Shown: positions 20,223 through 30,574 of the stretch, in pieces
How the letters are laid out: each line of letters starts with the position of its first letter
Numbering within the stretch: position 1 is the stretch's first letter
Assembly: GCA_030587405.1 (NCBI GenBank)
Contig: JAUQZD010000076.1
Coordinates: forward strand, 62,001-126,000
Reading direction: 5' to 3'
Length of the DNA: 64,000 bases
DNA from: Candidatus Freyrarchaeum guaymasense
Lineage (GTDB): Archaea; Asgardarchaeota; Jordarchaeia; Jordarchaeales; Freyrarchaeaceae
The notes under the pieces: generated by a model
Seen by the model: the letters and a program-made list of their open reading frames with translations, nothing else
Told to the model about the DNA's origin: nothing
Databases searched by the model: none
Translations under genes and position numbers: made by a program

Positions 20223-20741
20223 TTACGTTGTCCATTTTTTAAGCTTGTTGAACACTCTTGCAATCAACTCCGCGTTTTCTTTAAACCGTGTTATGTCTTC
20301 TCTGGATAATACTCTAACCTGGGCTGCCGGTGCCCCTGCAACGCTAGTCCTAGGCGGTACCACCGTGTTCTGTGCAACTATCGATCCTGAGGCGACGAGT
20401 GCTCCCTCCCCTATTGTTGCCCCTTCAAAGATGATTGCCCCGTCTCCTATGACAGCCACATCTCCACAGTAGCATCCATGCATTACAACGTTACTTCCCA
20501 CGGAAACGAAATTTCCTATTATAACTGGAGCGCTTTCCGAGCGGGCGTGAATTATTGTTCCATCCTGTATGTTTGTGTAGCTGCCGATCTGAACCTTCCC
20601 GAAGTCTCCTCTTATCACGCAGCCGGGCCATACACTTGAAAACTCCCCTATTTCAACGTCCCCTATTATAGTAGCTTGAGGGCTGACAAAGGCGTTTTTA
20701 TCAATTCTAGGTTGCTTGCCTTGAAACTCTAGAATAGGCAT
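20223..20741 (-). CDS. Gamma-carbonic anhydrase-like left-handed beta-helix protein
   Basis: The protein is a run of hexapeptide repeats (for example ATIIGDVEIG, VIRGDFGKVQIG, GSNVVMHGC, GDGAIIFEGATIG) with metal-ligand-type His residues in TIIHARS and VMHGCYC, as in gamma-carbonic anhydrases and the Yrda/PaaY group. This suggests zinc-dependent CO2 hydration, although many family members lack measured activity. The start at 20741 follows GGAGGAG; the GTG at 20780 lies upstream without a site. It stands alone as a minus gene. Confidence 0.8.
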   Translation of the reverse strand: MPILEFQGKQPRIDKNAFVSPQATIIGDVEIGEFSSVWPGCVIRGDFGKVQIGSYTNIQDGTIIHARSESAPVIIGNFVSVGSNVVMHGCYCGDVAVIGDGAIIFEGATIGEGALVASGSIVAQNTVVPPRTSVAGAPAAQVRVLSREDITRFKENAELIARVFNKLKKWTT

Positions 20742-20838
20742 TTCCCACTCCTCCATAAAACAGGGGGCTTTGCCGAGCACTTCATAGCTTGAACTTATAT
20801 CTTATTTTTGGTTTTAAAGCCTTTATCTTTCATGTTTT

Positions 20839-21882
20839 TCACATCGATATCATTTCTTCGTAACGGTAGCTTTCCCACGCTGGCTTGCAACTGCAGCTGA
20901 GTTTTTCGATTTCACTCACGTTTTGGCTTAGCGAAAACTTCCTCAGAGCTCCGTCAACTCTCTTATCGCATACGCCGCAGTTGTGAGGGCCCCTTGGGCT
21001 TCCTGAAGCTACAGGGACGCAGATCAACGTCGTATCAATTTCTCGATACACGTCTTGAATTATTTTCACTAGACTCCAGAGCCACGGAGGTCTATAATCA
21101 CCCTTCTTCCATAGTAGCTCAACGAAGGTGCCCTTGTGAACCGTGCAGGGATTCAGTGAGATAACGTCTACACCCATTTCAGATAGAGTTATAATAGAGT
21201 TCTCGGTGTCGATGATGGCCTCCTCCTCTCTTAAAAAAGGCGGCTTAACCAGGAGGTACACTTTAACCCTTGCTCCGAGAGCCTTTGCCACGTCCATTGC
21301 CTTCTTGAACTCCATGAACGTGAACCCTTTATTTATAACTTTCCTAACTTTATCGTTTACCGTTTCGAGCCCGACGGCTATGGTTAACTGCTTTCCTTTG
21401 AGAGCCTGAACGCACCTGCTAACGTTCTCGACCGTCACAAAGCTAGGACGTGTTTCGAGGACGACCTCTTTCACCCTGGGGTCTTTCGATATGAACCATA
21501 GGATTTCATTTTGCGCGTCTTCAGGAACCTCGTTTTCGTCGAGGAAGCTACCTGAAGTAAATATTTTCACAGCCATAGGAGGCTTAGCTGAGGAAGCCTT
21601 TCTGTATGCACCCTTAAACTGGTTAACGATTTGCTCGGAGGACACGTCACCCTTAACGCCTTCATAAATATATCCGCACATCGAACAACCACCATGCTCG
21701 GATAGTGCCCAACTACACCCCCTAGTAGCTAAAACAACAACGAGTGCCCTCCCCCTTTCACCTAAAACCCTATCTTCTTCGATCCAAGCCCTCACCGGCC
21801 GCCCTCCCTCCACCCTCCTGAGACCGAGGTACTCCTTTCTCAGCTCCAAGATAGCCTTCGAAAGAACCCTACTAAACGTCAA
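20839..21882 (-). CDS. Radical SAM enzyme for archaeosine formation (RaSEA-type)
   Basis: The 347 residues show a radical SAM core with the wide iron-sulfur motif GCSWALSEHGGCSMCGY, an Elp3-like ETRPSFVT region and a C-terminal Cys cluster (HNCGVCDKRVD, SCSCKPAW). This pattern fits RaSEA, which acts on the lysine-adduct of preQ0 at position 15 of tRNA to give archaeosine. Its start overlaps the ArcS stop by 4 bp, and RaSEA and ArcS form a known complex, which supports the assignment strongly. Confidence 0.88.
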   Translation of the reverse strand: MTFSRVLSKAILELRKEYLGLRRVEGGRPVRAWIEEDRVLGERGRALVVVLATRGCSWALSEHGGCSMCGYIYEGVKGDVSSEQIVNQFKGAYRKASSAKPPMAVKIFTSGSFLDENEVPEDAQNEILWFISKDPRVKEVVLETRPSFVTVENVSRCVQALKGKQLTIAVGLETVNDKVRKVINKGFTFMEFKKAMDVAKALGARVKVYLLVKPPFLREEEAIIDTENSIITLSEMGVDVISLNPCTVHKGTFVELLWKKGDYRPPWLWSLVKIIQDVYREIDTTLICVPVASGSPRGPHNCGVCDKRVDGALRKFSLSQNVSEIEKLSCSCKPAWESYRYEEMISM

Positions 21883-23837
21883 CTTCCACCCCTCCTTGCA
21901 TGTTTAATCTTAACAGCTACCCCACGGCTAACCTCCACCATTTCCTCCCCGCTGAGGTTAGCCTCCCCTACCCCAATCAACCTCCCAAGACTATTTATGA
22001 CGAAAACCACGTCTCCAGGTCTTATGTTAGGATCAGCATCTTCAACTCCCGGAGCCATTATGGACGAGCCCCTAAACATCTCTCCCCTAAATAAAACCCA
22101 GTGGCTGCGCTTAGCTAATATTTCTCCCCCATTCATCGTTGGAACGATCAACCCCGTTGAAGGCGATGAAGCAGCTAGCAACACGTCCCCGCGATAAAGT
22201 CTCTTAACCCCCTTCCTCTCTACCTTTACGTGTGTACCCTGTTTAACCAGTAGGTCTCCTGCTCCAACACCGAACTGGTAATCTGCAACGCTTCTAAAGG
22301 CTTCTTTAACCCTTTCAAACCAGCCGACTTCCTCCGATGGAACTCTTTCTAATGTCTCCCTTAGGGAAAGTAGTGAAGACGAACTAGTCGGGTTTCCCTC
22401 TATTTCCGTGTAAATTATGTCCTTACCTGCTATTTCACTCGCCTTCTTGCATGCTTTAAGGTATCCTCCATCAAGATGGGCTACTATAGCACAGTCATCA
22501 GGAAACTTCTCTATGTATTTTGAAATGCATTTAGCAGCTATTTCTATCTCTTCAGCATCCCAGTCCCCTGTTACCGGTACGTCGTAGTGTGCTGCAGGAT
22601 AAACCTCCTCAAGCTCCCTTGGCACCAGCCCCAACGGGGAAGTCACTATCCCCTCACAGATGCTCTTGACTCCTGCCTCCTCCACCACCCTTCTGAAAAG
22701 CTTATGTGACGGTGACTGAGAGTATGGTTTTCTAGCGGAGCAAGGTAGGAGGAGGACGGCAGTAGCCCACTTGGGTGGCGTATACCTTTCAGCTACCCTT
22801 CCTCTGAACCGCTCTAAGGATGGACGATAATAAGACTCGGGTCCTACGCAATGTACCTTGCCTTTACCCGAAATAGGGGTGTATTTTTCTAGGAGCCGCT
22901 GCGCATCCCGGTCCAGTATTCGAAGGAGAGCAGTTAACTCCGTTGAACAGTGTGCCGCCGCCTCCACGCCTTCACGGAGCTGCGTGCTTCTTATGAGTAA
23001 CTCCGCTTTTCTTAGGATTCCCAACGCCGAAAGGACGTTATGCTTAAAAAGAAGCTGAAATCTTTCATCCTCACTTAGCACGCTTGGCAGTTTTACACAC
23101 GCATCACAGAAGCATGGTAAACTCTTAAAGTCCTTCAACTGGTACCATTTCCCCTCAAAAAGGTAAAGCCCATTTAGCGATGCGCCGATTAGGTTTGCCG
23201 CGTCGAATAGGTCAACACCCAAGTATGTTAGGTGAAGGTAGTGTGATGGTGGAACCCCTACAGCGTAAACCACAGCATTAGGGCTAATAAACTTGTTAAC
23301 AGCCGTCATAAAAGCAGCCAGCTCCCTTGGGTTATGGATAATACGGTTTAGCCCCTTCAAAACGTACATTTCAGCGCCGGCAGCATTGATCCCTGAAAGA
23401 TATTCTTCCCAAAGATCCTTGTAAGGTATGTAATATATCGGGGCTGCTATAGGTGATCCCCCAGCCAGCTTCCTGAAAACCCTAGTATTTTCTATTACTT
23501 CAAGCATTAGCTGCTGGGCTACCTCCCGAGGCCCGATAACTGGCGTACTGGGAACCATTAGGATGTCGCCACCTGACTTTAACTCCATGTTTAAGGCTTC
23601 CTCTAAATCAAGAAGTAATGGTCCTATGGTGCCTACAATTCGAACCTTCTCCCTGAAAGTTGCATTTACTAGAGCACCACTACTTGACGCTACAACTACC
23701 GTTATTTCGGCTTGAACCGGTAGGCTAAAATGGCCGTTGAGTAATGGAAACACTAGGTTCGGCGTTCCCACCACTTTCCCGTTAATTCTTAAACGGGATA
23801 CTCTTCCGGGTCCATCATGGCGCATTATCTCGATCAT
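21879..23837 (-). CDS. Archaeosine synthase alpha, TGT-like (ArcS)
   Basis: The 652-residue protein has an N-terminal catalytic-like barrel related to tRNA-guanine transglycosylase but without its active-site pattern (PCFCDACVKLPSVLS is the zinc-type motif), then the ArcS-specific core domain (VLLLPCSARKPYSQSPSHKLF, TSPLGLVPRELEEVYPAAHYDVPVTGDW), and a C-terminal PUA domain (about 570-650, GVEDADPNIRPGDVVFV). ArcS adds lysine to preQ0-modified tRNA. It leads the pair with RaSEA. The true transglycosylase (TgtA) that inserts preQ0 is not in the window. Confidence 0.9.
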   Translation of the reverse strand: MIEIMRHDGPGRVSRLRINGKVVGTPNLVFPLLNGHFSLPVQAEITVVVASSSGALVNATFREKVRIVGTIGPLLLDLEEALNMELKSGGDILMVPSTPVIGPREVAQQLMLEVIENTRVFRKLAGGSPIAAPIYYIPYKDLWEEYLSGINAAGAEMYVLKGLNRIIHNPRELAAFMTAVNKFISPNAVVYAVGVPPSHYLHLTYLGVDLFDAANLIGASLNGLYLFEGKWYQLKDFKSLPCFCDACVKLPSVLSEDERFQLLFKHNVLSALGILRKAELLIRSTQLREGVEAAAHCSTELTALLRILDRDAQRLLEKYTPISGKGKVHCVGPESYYRPSLERFRGRVAERYTPPKWATAVLLLPCSARKPYSQSPSHKLFRRVVEEAGVKSICEGIVTSPLGLVPRELEEVYPAAHYDVPVTGDWDAEEIEIAAKCISKYIEKFPDDCAIVAHLDGGYLKACKKASEIAGKDIIYTEIEGNPTSSSSLLSLRETLERVPSEEVGWFERVKEAFRSVADYQFGVGAGDLLVKQGTHVKVERKGVKRLYRGDVLLAASSPSTGLIVPTMNGGEILAKRSHWVLFRGEMFRGSSIMAPGVEDADPNIRPGDVVFVINSLGRLIGVGEANLSGEEMVEVSRGVAVKIKHARRGGS

Positions 23838-23861
23838 TAAACCACCGTTACCTATGTGCCT

Positions 23862-24488
23862 TTACTTCAATTGAAACCAACTTTTTATTTCATCCCCGAT
23901 CCTAAATTCTGCTAATTCCTCCAGCACCATTCTATCGTGAGGCATGTTTGGTGGCTGTACACCATTAGCCCGCAGCATTATATCCCGGGCAAGCCTGTAA
24001 TATTTTGTTCTTCTTATGGAGCGCCAGAGCCGTCTACCGGCAATTTCCCTCGCTTTCTTAAGGGCTTCCTTGTAAGACACTAATCCATGCATTTTTAACG
24101 CTGTAAAGAGCATCAGAAGAAGGCTAAGCGAAGCAGCGAACCTAGATAGTTTAGATGGTTTAGCCGAGACCGCCTCCTTGTACCCCCTAAGAAAACATTC
24201 AAATGCTTCTCTTACGCATCCCTTAGCAAATAAACAGTCACCAGCTTTTAACAGTAAAATTGCCGCTCGCTCGTGTAGCCCCTCCACCTCAAGGATGGAG
24301 GAGCAAAGCGTGAAAAGAAAGGCGCTCTCCTGGTACTTCCCCCTCGCTTTCATGTAAAAGGCTTTGCTCAACAGTTCCCCGACATGCTTAATAACATCAA
24401 CGTAGAGGCTCACTGCTTTACCTTCATCTCTTCCTTTCCTACGTAATTCAATATACTCCTCCAGTAATCTAACTTTGCTTTCACCCAT
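23862..24488 (-). CDS. Uncharacterised helical, TPR-like protein
   Basis: I do not recognise this 208-residue protein. It is nearly all alpha-helical, with helix pairs resembling tetratricopeptide repeats (GKYQESAFLFTLCSSIL, GLHERAAILLLKAGDCLF, GCVREAFECFLRGYKE) and a basic C-terminal third (RRLWRSIRRTKYYRLARDI). There is no signal peptide. The ATG at 24488 has GAGGTG at a six-base spacing; a GTG three codons upstream falls inside that site. It lies 25 bp upstream of arcS on the same strand, so it may be part of that operon, but a role in tRNA modification is not shown by the sequence. Confidence 0.7.
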   Translation of the reverse strand: MGESKVRLLEEYIELRRKGRDEGKAVSLYVDVIKHVGELLSKAFYMKARGKYQESAFLFTLCSSILEVEGLHERAAILLLKAGDCLFAKGCVREAFECFLRGYKEAVSAKPSKLSRFAASLSLLLMLFTALKMHGLVSYKEALKKAREIAGRRLWRSIRRTKYYRLARDIMLRANGVQPPNMPHDRMVLEELAEFRIGDEIKSWFQLK

Positions 24489-24609
24489 TAAAAACACCTC
24501 AAAATAAGGGAGCAGTTATAAAAACCATTTTTAACCTTTCAAATCGGAACAACACTTCTAAGTGATAAAACGAGAACGCATCTTTTAATAGTTTAGCATT
24601 CCTACTTTA

Positions 24610-25620
24610 ATGACGGTGCGGAGTATGGCTCACTTTAACCACGGCGTCTTCGTATCCCTTTCTAAAGCCGTAGTGCTAGGTAACAGGACGGTATGCGACG
24701 GACATGAAGACGGCTACACTTTGAGGGTAGTGACACATGCCCATGCAGACCATCTTTATGGCTTACGTAATAGCACTAGGAAATGTGACCTTGTCGTCTC
24801 AACTAGAGAGACAAAGGACTTACTGTCAGCTACCCGCAGATGCAGAACCAGCATGATCGTCCCCGTACACTACAATCAAACTATAAAAATTCGAGACGAG
24901 AAAGTTACGTTAATACCCGCAAACCACATATTAGGTTCCGCGCAGGTCCTCGTCGAGCGGAGCGACGGGTTACGATGTCTTTACAGCAGCGACTTCAGAC
25001 TAGATGGCACCCCAACCGTTAAGTGTGACGTCCTCGTCCTTGACGCAACATACGGTGCACCATCTAACGTTAGGCCATCGATAGATGCTGTTCACGAAGC
25101 CCTTATTACCTTGGTTGAGAGCAGCCTTAAGACGGGGAAACCCGTACATGTCTTCGGTTTCATAGGGAAAGTGCAGGAGGTCATGTCTTTTCTTAGGCGG
25201 AAAGGAATCACCGTTCCTTTCGTAACGTCGCCTAGAATGTACAGGGTTTCAAGGGTTTACGAGAAGTATGGTTTCACGCTTGGAGAATATTATTCCTCGG
25301 AGGGGGTGGTGGGGAGAAAAATTCTTAAGGATGACTTATACATAGCATTTTTCTCTCCGTTTGAAAGAACATACCTAAAGGGCGAGTTTACTCGGATGGA
25401 GCTTACAGGATGGCTCTTTGGTAAGCCCTACGTTGAAAGAAGCAAAAACGAGTATGTTATTTCTTACAGTGGCCACTCGGACTTTAACCAACTAATAGAA
25501 TATGCAGCGAAATGCGACCCTGAACACGTAATAACAGATAATGCACGTGGCGGGAGTGCGATTAAACTAGCTGAGGAAATAGAGAAAAGGCTGGGGATTC
25601 CCGCTTCCCCATCACCATAA
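24610..25620 (+). CDS. Metallo-beta-lactamase-fold nuclease-like protein (YSH1/exonuclease group)
   Basis: The 336 residues show the metallo-beta-lactamase motif THAHADHLYG, then NHILGSAQVLVE, a metal Asp in YSSDFRL, and a C-terminal SYSGHSDFNQLIEYA, as in the beta-CASP related mRNA 3'-end processing and DNA-ligase-associated exonuclease group. The order and spacing fit a zinc-dependent nucleic-acid hydrolase. A TATA-like ttttaata is about 30 bp upstream of the ATG and no ribosome site is present, so the transcript is probably leaderless. It converges with nrdD (1 bp between stops). The substrate is unknown. Confidence 0.75.
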   Translation: MTVRSMAHFNHGVFVSLSKAVVLGNRTVCDGHEDGYTLRVVTHAHADHLYGLRNSTRKCDLVVSTRETKDLLSATRRCRTSMIVPVHYNQTIKIRDEKVTLIPANHILGSAQVLVERSDGLRCLYSSDFRLDGTPTVKCDVLVLDATYGAPSNVRPSIDAVHEALITLVESSLKTGKPVHVFGFIGKVQEVMSFLRRKGITVPFVTSPRMYRVSRVYEKYGFTLGEYYSSEGVVGRKILKDDLYIAFFSPFERTYLKGEFTRMELTGWLFGKPYVERSKNEYVISYSGHSDFNQLIEYAAKCDPEHVITDNARGGSAIKLAEEIEKRLGIPASPSP

Positions 25621-25621
25621 T

Positions 25622-27997
25622 TTATACGTTAAGATTGTATCTACGTCTGTCAAGAAATTCTTGCTTCTTTGGGTCATTCCATGTTGCCTTTATACCTTGC
25701 AAGTATCCGGTTATACGGGAGTATATTTCAACTCTTTGACTTCCACACTTTGGACACTTAAACTCGACTAGCTCTGCTGGAGAGTCGAAGTGTTGATTCC
25801 TCCAGTCGAACGTTCCCTGCGCCCGGCAGTCTGGGCAAACCCATATGTCAATCGTGAAGTCAAAGTATGCTGTAAGAGTGTTACGGGCAATCTTTAAGAT
25901 AAACTTCCATATTGCGTAAGGGTCAGGGTAAACGTCGTTTAGGAATATGTGTTGTAAGAAGCCTCCTCCAAGAAGTGGGGCAAACATCGCCTCCTTCTTT
26001 ATTCGCTCCGCTAGAGGTATGTCGGCATCCACAGGTTGATGGACGGAGTTTGTAAGGTAAACGTCCGGGTATTTCCCTCTGAGGTACGGTCTTACTTCTG
26101 GATACCTCTCATAAAGTATTCTTGCAAGTTTACCCGCTGCTGTCTCTGCCGGAGTGCGCGTAACTTGGAACGAGAGCCCTGTCTCGTTGCTCCACTCCTG
26201 AGCTATCTTATTCATAAATTTAAGGACTTTAACAGCAAATTTTAACCCTTCTTCATGCCAGAGCGGGTACCCCGTGACGATCTCAACCATTTCAGCAAAC
26301 CCTATAGTCCCTATTAGGAGCTCCCTTTCTTCCGGAACAATCATATCTTTCCCATTAGGTCGCTTTACGTTGTAGAGCGGCGCCAAGCCAAGACGCTTAA
26401 CTCTCTTTACAACCTCGTACCTATGGAGTAGGCTTGGAATGGTTACTTCCTCTATTATCCTTCCAAAGTCTTCGAAGAAGGCATCCTCGTCTTGCCCCAT
26501 AGTTCTAGCAGCTGAAGCAACAGGGTTAGGCGTATCCATCTGGATTGCACCGTAAACCGCATTACCGGAGATGTATTCTTCAACTTGCTCCGGGTTCCTC
26601 GCAGCCCAGGTGTGGGAGCAGCAGGAGACACACCCGCCGATTATCTGTTTTCGCCAGTTCAGGTAATTCACAAAGTATGGTAAACCATATTTAGCCACCA
26701 GCCTAGCAGCCCAAATGTATGCTTCTTCAAACTCGGGTTTCATCCACTCCTCCCTAAGCTCTATGTTCAGCTTCGGGTAGTTGAACAATTTCCCATATCT
26801 ATCGCCATAGTACATAACCTTCATGAACTCTATAAAGTATCTTTTCACCTCGTCAACGAAGTCCCCGTAGACATATTTTTCACTTGTTTTTCCTCCAGGA
26901 AGAATAACAGGTTCGTTCATAAACTCCTTTTTTATCCCCGGGCCTATATCTATGGATGTGAAGGGAACTTGCCCTCCTCTAGCAACATATTGCTGAGTCG
27001 CAATAAACGGGGTATGCTGGCATGCCTGCTCTATTTCCCTTTCAGCCACCCGTCTTAGAACATACTTTACAATAGCATCAACAATATCCCTTGGAACCTG
27101 CTGGAACTTCCTGTAAAGCTCGTCTGTTAACCCTAAAGCAGGCTGGTTCATTTCAGAGACTAGAAGACTTGCGCTCTTAAGCAACTCCTCCTGCTTAAGG
27201 CCGCGGAGGTACCATGCTATCCCCTCCATCCAATTGTGAAATCCTTGCCCACCTGACATGTTGCTTTGCCATGATGCAAGCCATATCGCGGCATGGTTGA
27301 CGAACACCGTCAAATGTTTAGGCGGTCCCGCACTAGACGAGTGCATGCCATTCAACCCATCAGGCTCCAAACCCAAAATTATGAATAGGCGTGGATCCCA
27401 TGACGCACAGTAGTCCCTTATACTCGTGTACTCTCGATCCTTATGGTAGTTGTCCCCCATCAAATGGGCATCAGCAATGTTCGTATCAAAAACAAGCCTC
27501 TTTCCCGTAGGTACAGTTACCTCTAAGTGTCCCGGCAGCGTCAAGAATGTGTGCTCCGTCATCACACGGTCATAAACCACTTTTGCGATAGTTTCTGGGT
27601 TAACTTGAAGATTGGCATTCCAAGTGTGCCTTAATGGGTTAATGATCATCTCGTTAAGGTCATAAATAGGAATCCCAATTCGAGTATACTTCTTCCTAGC
27701 CTCTACAAGCCCCATTTCTGCAAGAACAGAACAGCACATCTCCCTTATCATCGGGCCAGAGAGCCAGCGTATGTTCGAAGAAATTATCCTTTTAACCACG
27801 TTCTTAGCCACTTCTGTGGCGACATCCCTGCTAACTTCAGCTTCCCTCACAAGGCTATCTATAATTTTTCTCACGTCGAACTTCTCTATCATACCTCTAT
27901 TCGTTCTGACAGGGGGAAGTATCGAGTTCCAAAACTCATGCTCCTCCTCTTCCTGAGGAAGAGGATACTCTCTATGGTTTGCAACTGGACCAGCCAT
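25622..27997 (-). CDS. nrdD: Anaerobic ribonucleoside-triphosphate reductase
   Basis: The product (about 791 residues) has an N-terminal ATP-cone (VRKIIDSLVREAEVS), the class III reductase core with active-site Cys in IIGGCVSCCSH, a zinc site near the end (CPDC and CPKC) and the glycyl-radical motif SRITGYLQG about 27 residues from the C-terminus. It reduces NTPs to dNTPs anaerobically after activation by NrdG. The ATG at 27997 has GGTGAG upstream; a GTG at 28003 overlaps the redoxin stop. It is coupled to the redoxin gene in front. nrdG is not in the window. Confidence 0.93.
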   Translation of the reverse strand: MAGPVANHREYPLPQEEEEHEFWNSILPPVRTNRGMIEKFDVRKIIDSLVREAEVSRDVATEVAKNVVKRIISSNIRWLSGPMIREMCCSVLAEMGLVEARKKYTRIGIPIYDLNEMIINPLRHTWNANLQVNPETIAKVVYDRVMTEHTFLTLPGHLEVTVPTGKRLVFDTNIADAHLMGDNYHKDREYTSIRDYCASWDPRLFIILGLEPDGLNGMHSSSAGPPKHLTVFVNHAAIWLASWQSNMSGGQGFHNWMEGIAWYLRGLKQEELLKSASLLVSEMNQPALGLTDELYRKFQQVPRDIVDAIVKYVLRRVAEREIEQACQHTPFIATQQYVARGGQVPFTSIDIGPGIKKEFMNEPVILPGGKTSEKYVYGDFVDEVKRYFIEFMKVMYYGDRYGKLFNYPKLNIELREEWMKPEFEEAYIWAARLVAKYGLPYFVNYLNWRKQIIGGCVSCCSHTWAARNPEQVEEYISGNAVYGAIQMDTPNPVASAARTMGQDEDAFFEDFGRIIEEVTIPSLLHRYEVVKRVKRLGLAPLYNVKRPNGKDMIVPEERELLIGTIGFAEMVEIVTGYPLWHEEGLKFAVKVLKFMNKIAQEWSNETGLSFQVTRTPAETAAGKLARILYERYPEVRPYLRGKYPDVYLTNSVHQPVDADIPLAERIKKEAMFAPLLGGGFLQHIFLNDVYPDPYAIWKFILKIARNTLTAYFDFTIDIWVCPDCRAQGTFDWRNQHFDSPAELVEFKCPKCGSQRVEIYSRITGYLQGIKATWNDPKKQEFLDRRRYNLNV

Positions 27998-27999
27998 TT

Positions 28000-28299
28000 T
28001 CACTCACCCTTTAAAACCTTCTCCTTCAATTCCTCGTAAGAGATGGGGTCTCCTAACGCTAGAGGCTTCATCCTGCCATCCTCAACGGCAACTATGGTTG
28101 GCGTGGCAGCCACGTAAATTTGATTTTGAAGTAGTTCGAACTCTAAATCGTCAGGAACTTCATTAACATCCACTACTTCTACTGGTATCTTTAATTCATC
28201 CCCAACCATCATGGCAGCTTTCTTCGCTACCGGACAGTTAGGACAATTTTCTTGGGTGAAGACTAGAAGTTTACTCACCTTCATTTCCGCAGCACCCAA
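28000..28299 (-). CDS. Thioredoxin/glutaredoxin-like protein paired with nrdD
   Basis: The 99-residue product has a thioredoxin fold: a beta strand, then the redox motif ENCPNCPVAKKAA and a cis-Pro in AATPTIVAV. The TTG at 28299 is preceded by AGGAGGAG at a seven-base spacing, so this start is preferred over an in-frame ATG at 28284. The gene is translationally coupled to nrdD, and class III reductases can use thioredoxin-type donors or formate, so it may supply electrons to NrdD or help reduce its activation partner. That link is inferred from the operon only. Confidence 0.8.
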   Translation of the reverse strand: MGAAEMKVSKLLVFTQENCPNCPVAKKAAMMVGDELKIPVEVVDVNEVPDDLEFELLQNQIYVAATPTIVAVEDGRMKPLALGDPISYEELKEKVLKGE

Positions 28300-28333
28300 C
28301 CATTAACTCCTCCTGAAATAGGGGGTTAAGCTT

Positions 28334-28342
28334 GTTTTTAAC
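28334..28342 (-). promoter_or_regulatory. Candidate TATA box of the redoxin-nrdD operon
   Basis: gttaaaaac on the minus strand lies about 20-28 bp ahead of the AGGAGGAG ribosome site, leaving a very short leader. Confidence 0.35.
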
Positions 28343-28736
28343 GGTCAGTTTTCCGGGGGAATAGCTAGGTAATTATGAAGCACACTTCCCCTTTTGGAGC
28401 CCTCAATCTAAGAATTAAGGTAATGGAGCAAATTTAAGCCTTTCTTTAATCTTTAAATTTATCATTCATAAAACCCCCCTCTATTTCCACTCCAAAAAGA
28501 TGAAATAGATTATATTGTATAGATGCATTGAGGGCGAAGCAGACGGTAAACCCTGCTTTCATCTTCCATCGTTTAAGAAACAGTTAAATTTGGCTTTTTC
28601 AAGGAACTTAACTAACTGAAAAAGTTAAAAGCCCGTCTTGACAGGAAGATTCCCAAAGTTTCACCGTGAAATGATAAGATGAATATAATCCGAACAGCCC
28701 TTGGGAAAAAAGGAGGTTAGATCGTGCGGAGGGACG
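28343..28736 (+). other. Gene-free stretch between nrdD operon and leuA
   Basis: This roughly 390-bp AT-rich gap has several TATA-like runs (aatctttaaattta near 28450, ttagatt near 28508, gttaaattt near 28585) but no convincing protein frame or known riboswitch. The upstream part serves the divergent promoters. A leuA leader is likely, but no Leu-codon leader peptide could be made out. Confidence 0.4.
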
Positions 28737-30329
28737 ATGTTCGTCGCTAGTGTGAGTCACCTTATAAAGTCTGTGGTAAGATCCGCCAGTCTCCCGCAAA
28801 GGCTCTACATTTTCGATACTACTCTCAGAGACGGAGAGCAGATGCCCGGTGTTGCCTTTACGCCGGGTGAGAAGAAGATAATCGCTGAGCAGTTAGCTAA
28901 GTTAGGGGTTGACGTAATAGAGGCAGGAATGCCCGTCGTTTCAGAAGGAGAGAGAAATGCCGTTAAAGAAATAGCAAAATTAGGGTTAAACTCGGAGGTT
29001 TGTGCATTAGCGCGCGCTAGCCGCGAAGACGTAGACGTGGCGCTCGAATGCGACGTGGACAGAATACACCTATTCATAGCGACGTCAGACCTTCACATGA
29101 AGTATAAGCTTAAGCTTTCCCCGGAGGAAGTTTTTCAGAAAGCCGTAGAAAGTGTGGAGTATGCGAAGAGCCACGGTGTAAAGGTGGAGTTTTCAGCTGA
29201 GGATGCCACGAGAAGCAACGTAGACTTCCTTAAAAGGATTTATAGTGGCGTCGTGGATGCAGGAGCAGAGGTTATAAATATTCCGGACACGGTCGGCGCC
29301 GCCACTCCAAGTGCGTACGCCTACCTCGTCGAGGAAATCAAGAAGGTTTTAACTCGTGGTACGGTCGTGTCTGTTCACACACATAATGACTTTGGGTTAG
29401 CTACGGCGAACGCTCTTGCAGCAATAGAGAAAGGTGCACAGCAAGTCCACGTGACCGTTAACGGTATAGGGGAGCGGGCTGGAAATGCCTCCCTGGAAGA
29501 AGTCGTTGTGTCAGCCGTGGCGCTTTACGGGATAAAGGTAAACGTAGATACAACGCGCATCTTCGAAACTTCAAAGCTGGTCGAACGTATAAGTGGGGTT
29601 AGGCTCCCCCCTAACAAGCCGATAATAGGGGATAACGCCTTTAAACACGAGAGCGGGATCCACGCACATGCCGTTCTAGAGAACCCGTTAACCTATGAGC
29701 CTATAAAGCCCGAGCTGATAGGACGTATAAGAGAGAGCATAGTGGAGGACGCTATAGTCATAGGTAAACATGCTGGAGGTCATTCTCTCAGAGCGAAGTT
29801 ACAGGAGATGGGAATAACATGCAATGAAGAGCAACTGAGGGAAATCCTATCACGTATAAAGGAACTGGGTGATAAGGGTAAGAAAGTCACAGACGTAGAC
29901 CTACTAGCCATAGCAGAGGACATCGTCGGGCAAGTTTCAGAGAAGGAGAGGATACTCAGACTTGAGGAATTAACCGTGGTTACAGGGAAAGGTATAACAC
30001 CGACGGCCACGGTCAAAATACGCGTAGGCAACAACGAAAAGATCGCTTCAGCAATAGGGGTAGGCCCGGTTGATGCGGCTTGCAACGCCCTCCAGAACGC
30101 TGTTAAAGCCTTTAAGGAGATGAGCCTTATCGAATATAACTTAGAAGCCATAACAGGCGGAACGGATGCCCTAGGATTTGTCACCGTTAAATTGAGAGAC
30201 AAGGACGGTTTAATTTACACCGCTAAAGCAGCAGACGGCGATATCGTGAAGGCAAGCGTCCAAGCAATAATAAACGCAGCTAACAAAGCACTTTTAGCCA
30301 GAGGCCGCCTTCAGAAAAAAGGCAATTAA
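28737..30329 (+). CDS. leuA: 2-isopropylmalate synthase-family enzyme
   Basis: The catalytic barrel begins with [14 protein letters not shown], followed by [11 protein letters not shown], the metal pair [30 protein letters not shown] and the hinge motif [14 protein letters not shown]-terminal regulatory dimer domain (about 400-525, with [13 protein letters not shown]) is present, which in LeuA binds leucine for feedback inhibition. Citramalate or homocitrate synthase cannot be excluded, because the subfamilies differ at few residues. The start is uncertain: ATG at 28737 has GGAGGG only three bases away; a TTG at 28701 is the other option. It converges with rpl4 across a 245-bp gap. Confidence 0.88.
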   Translation: MFVASVSHLIKSVVRSASLPQRLYIFDTTLRDGEQMPGVAFTPGEKKIIAEQLAKLGVDVIEAGMPVVSEGERNAVKEIAKLGLNSEVCALARASREDVDVALECDVDRIHLFIATSDLHMKYKLKLSPEEVFQKAVESVEYAKSHGVKVEFSAEDATRSNVDFLKRIYSGVVDAGAEVINIPDTVGAATPSAYAYLVEEIKKVLTRGTVVSVHTHNDFGLATANALAAIEKGAQQVHVTVNGIGERAGNASLEEVVVSAVALYGIKVNVDTTRIFETSKLVERISGVRLPPNKPIIGDNAFKHESGIHAHAVLENPLTYEPIKPELIGRIRESIVEDAIVIGKHAGGHSLRAKLQEMGITCNEEQLREILSRIKELGDKGKKVTDVDLLAIAEDIVGQVSEKERILRLEELTVVTGKGITPTATVKIRVGNNEKIASAIGVGPVDAACNALQNAVKAFKEMSLIEYNLEAITGGTDALGFVTVKLRDKDGLIYTAKAADGDIVKASVQAIINAANKALLARGRLQKKGN

Positions 30330-30574
30330 AATCCCGTTTTCCTTCCTAATTTTCCGAGGGACATAGGCTGCCTAGGAAAATTGCAGAGCAAACGAATTCC
30401 CACCTTTCCATTAACATTCTTTCAACGGCCGAATTCATGCCTATAACGTGTCTCCCCGTCAGCAGGATTTAAACCCGCCGCCGAATTTTAAACACGCAAT
30501 CATTTACCATAGACATTTCGTTTTTTCTTAACTAAGCACTCCTGTTTTAAAATGCTCTTTCTTAAAGTAGCAAA

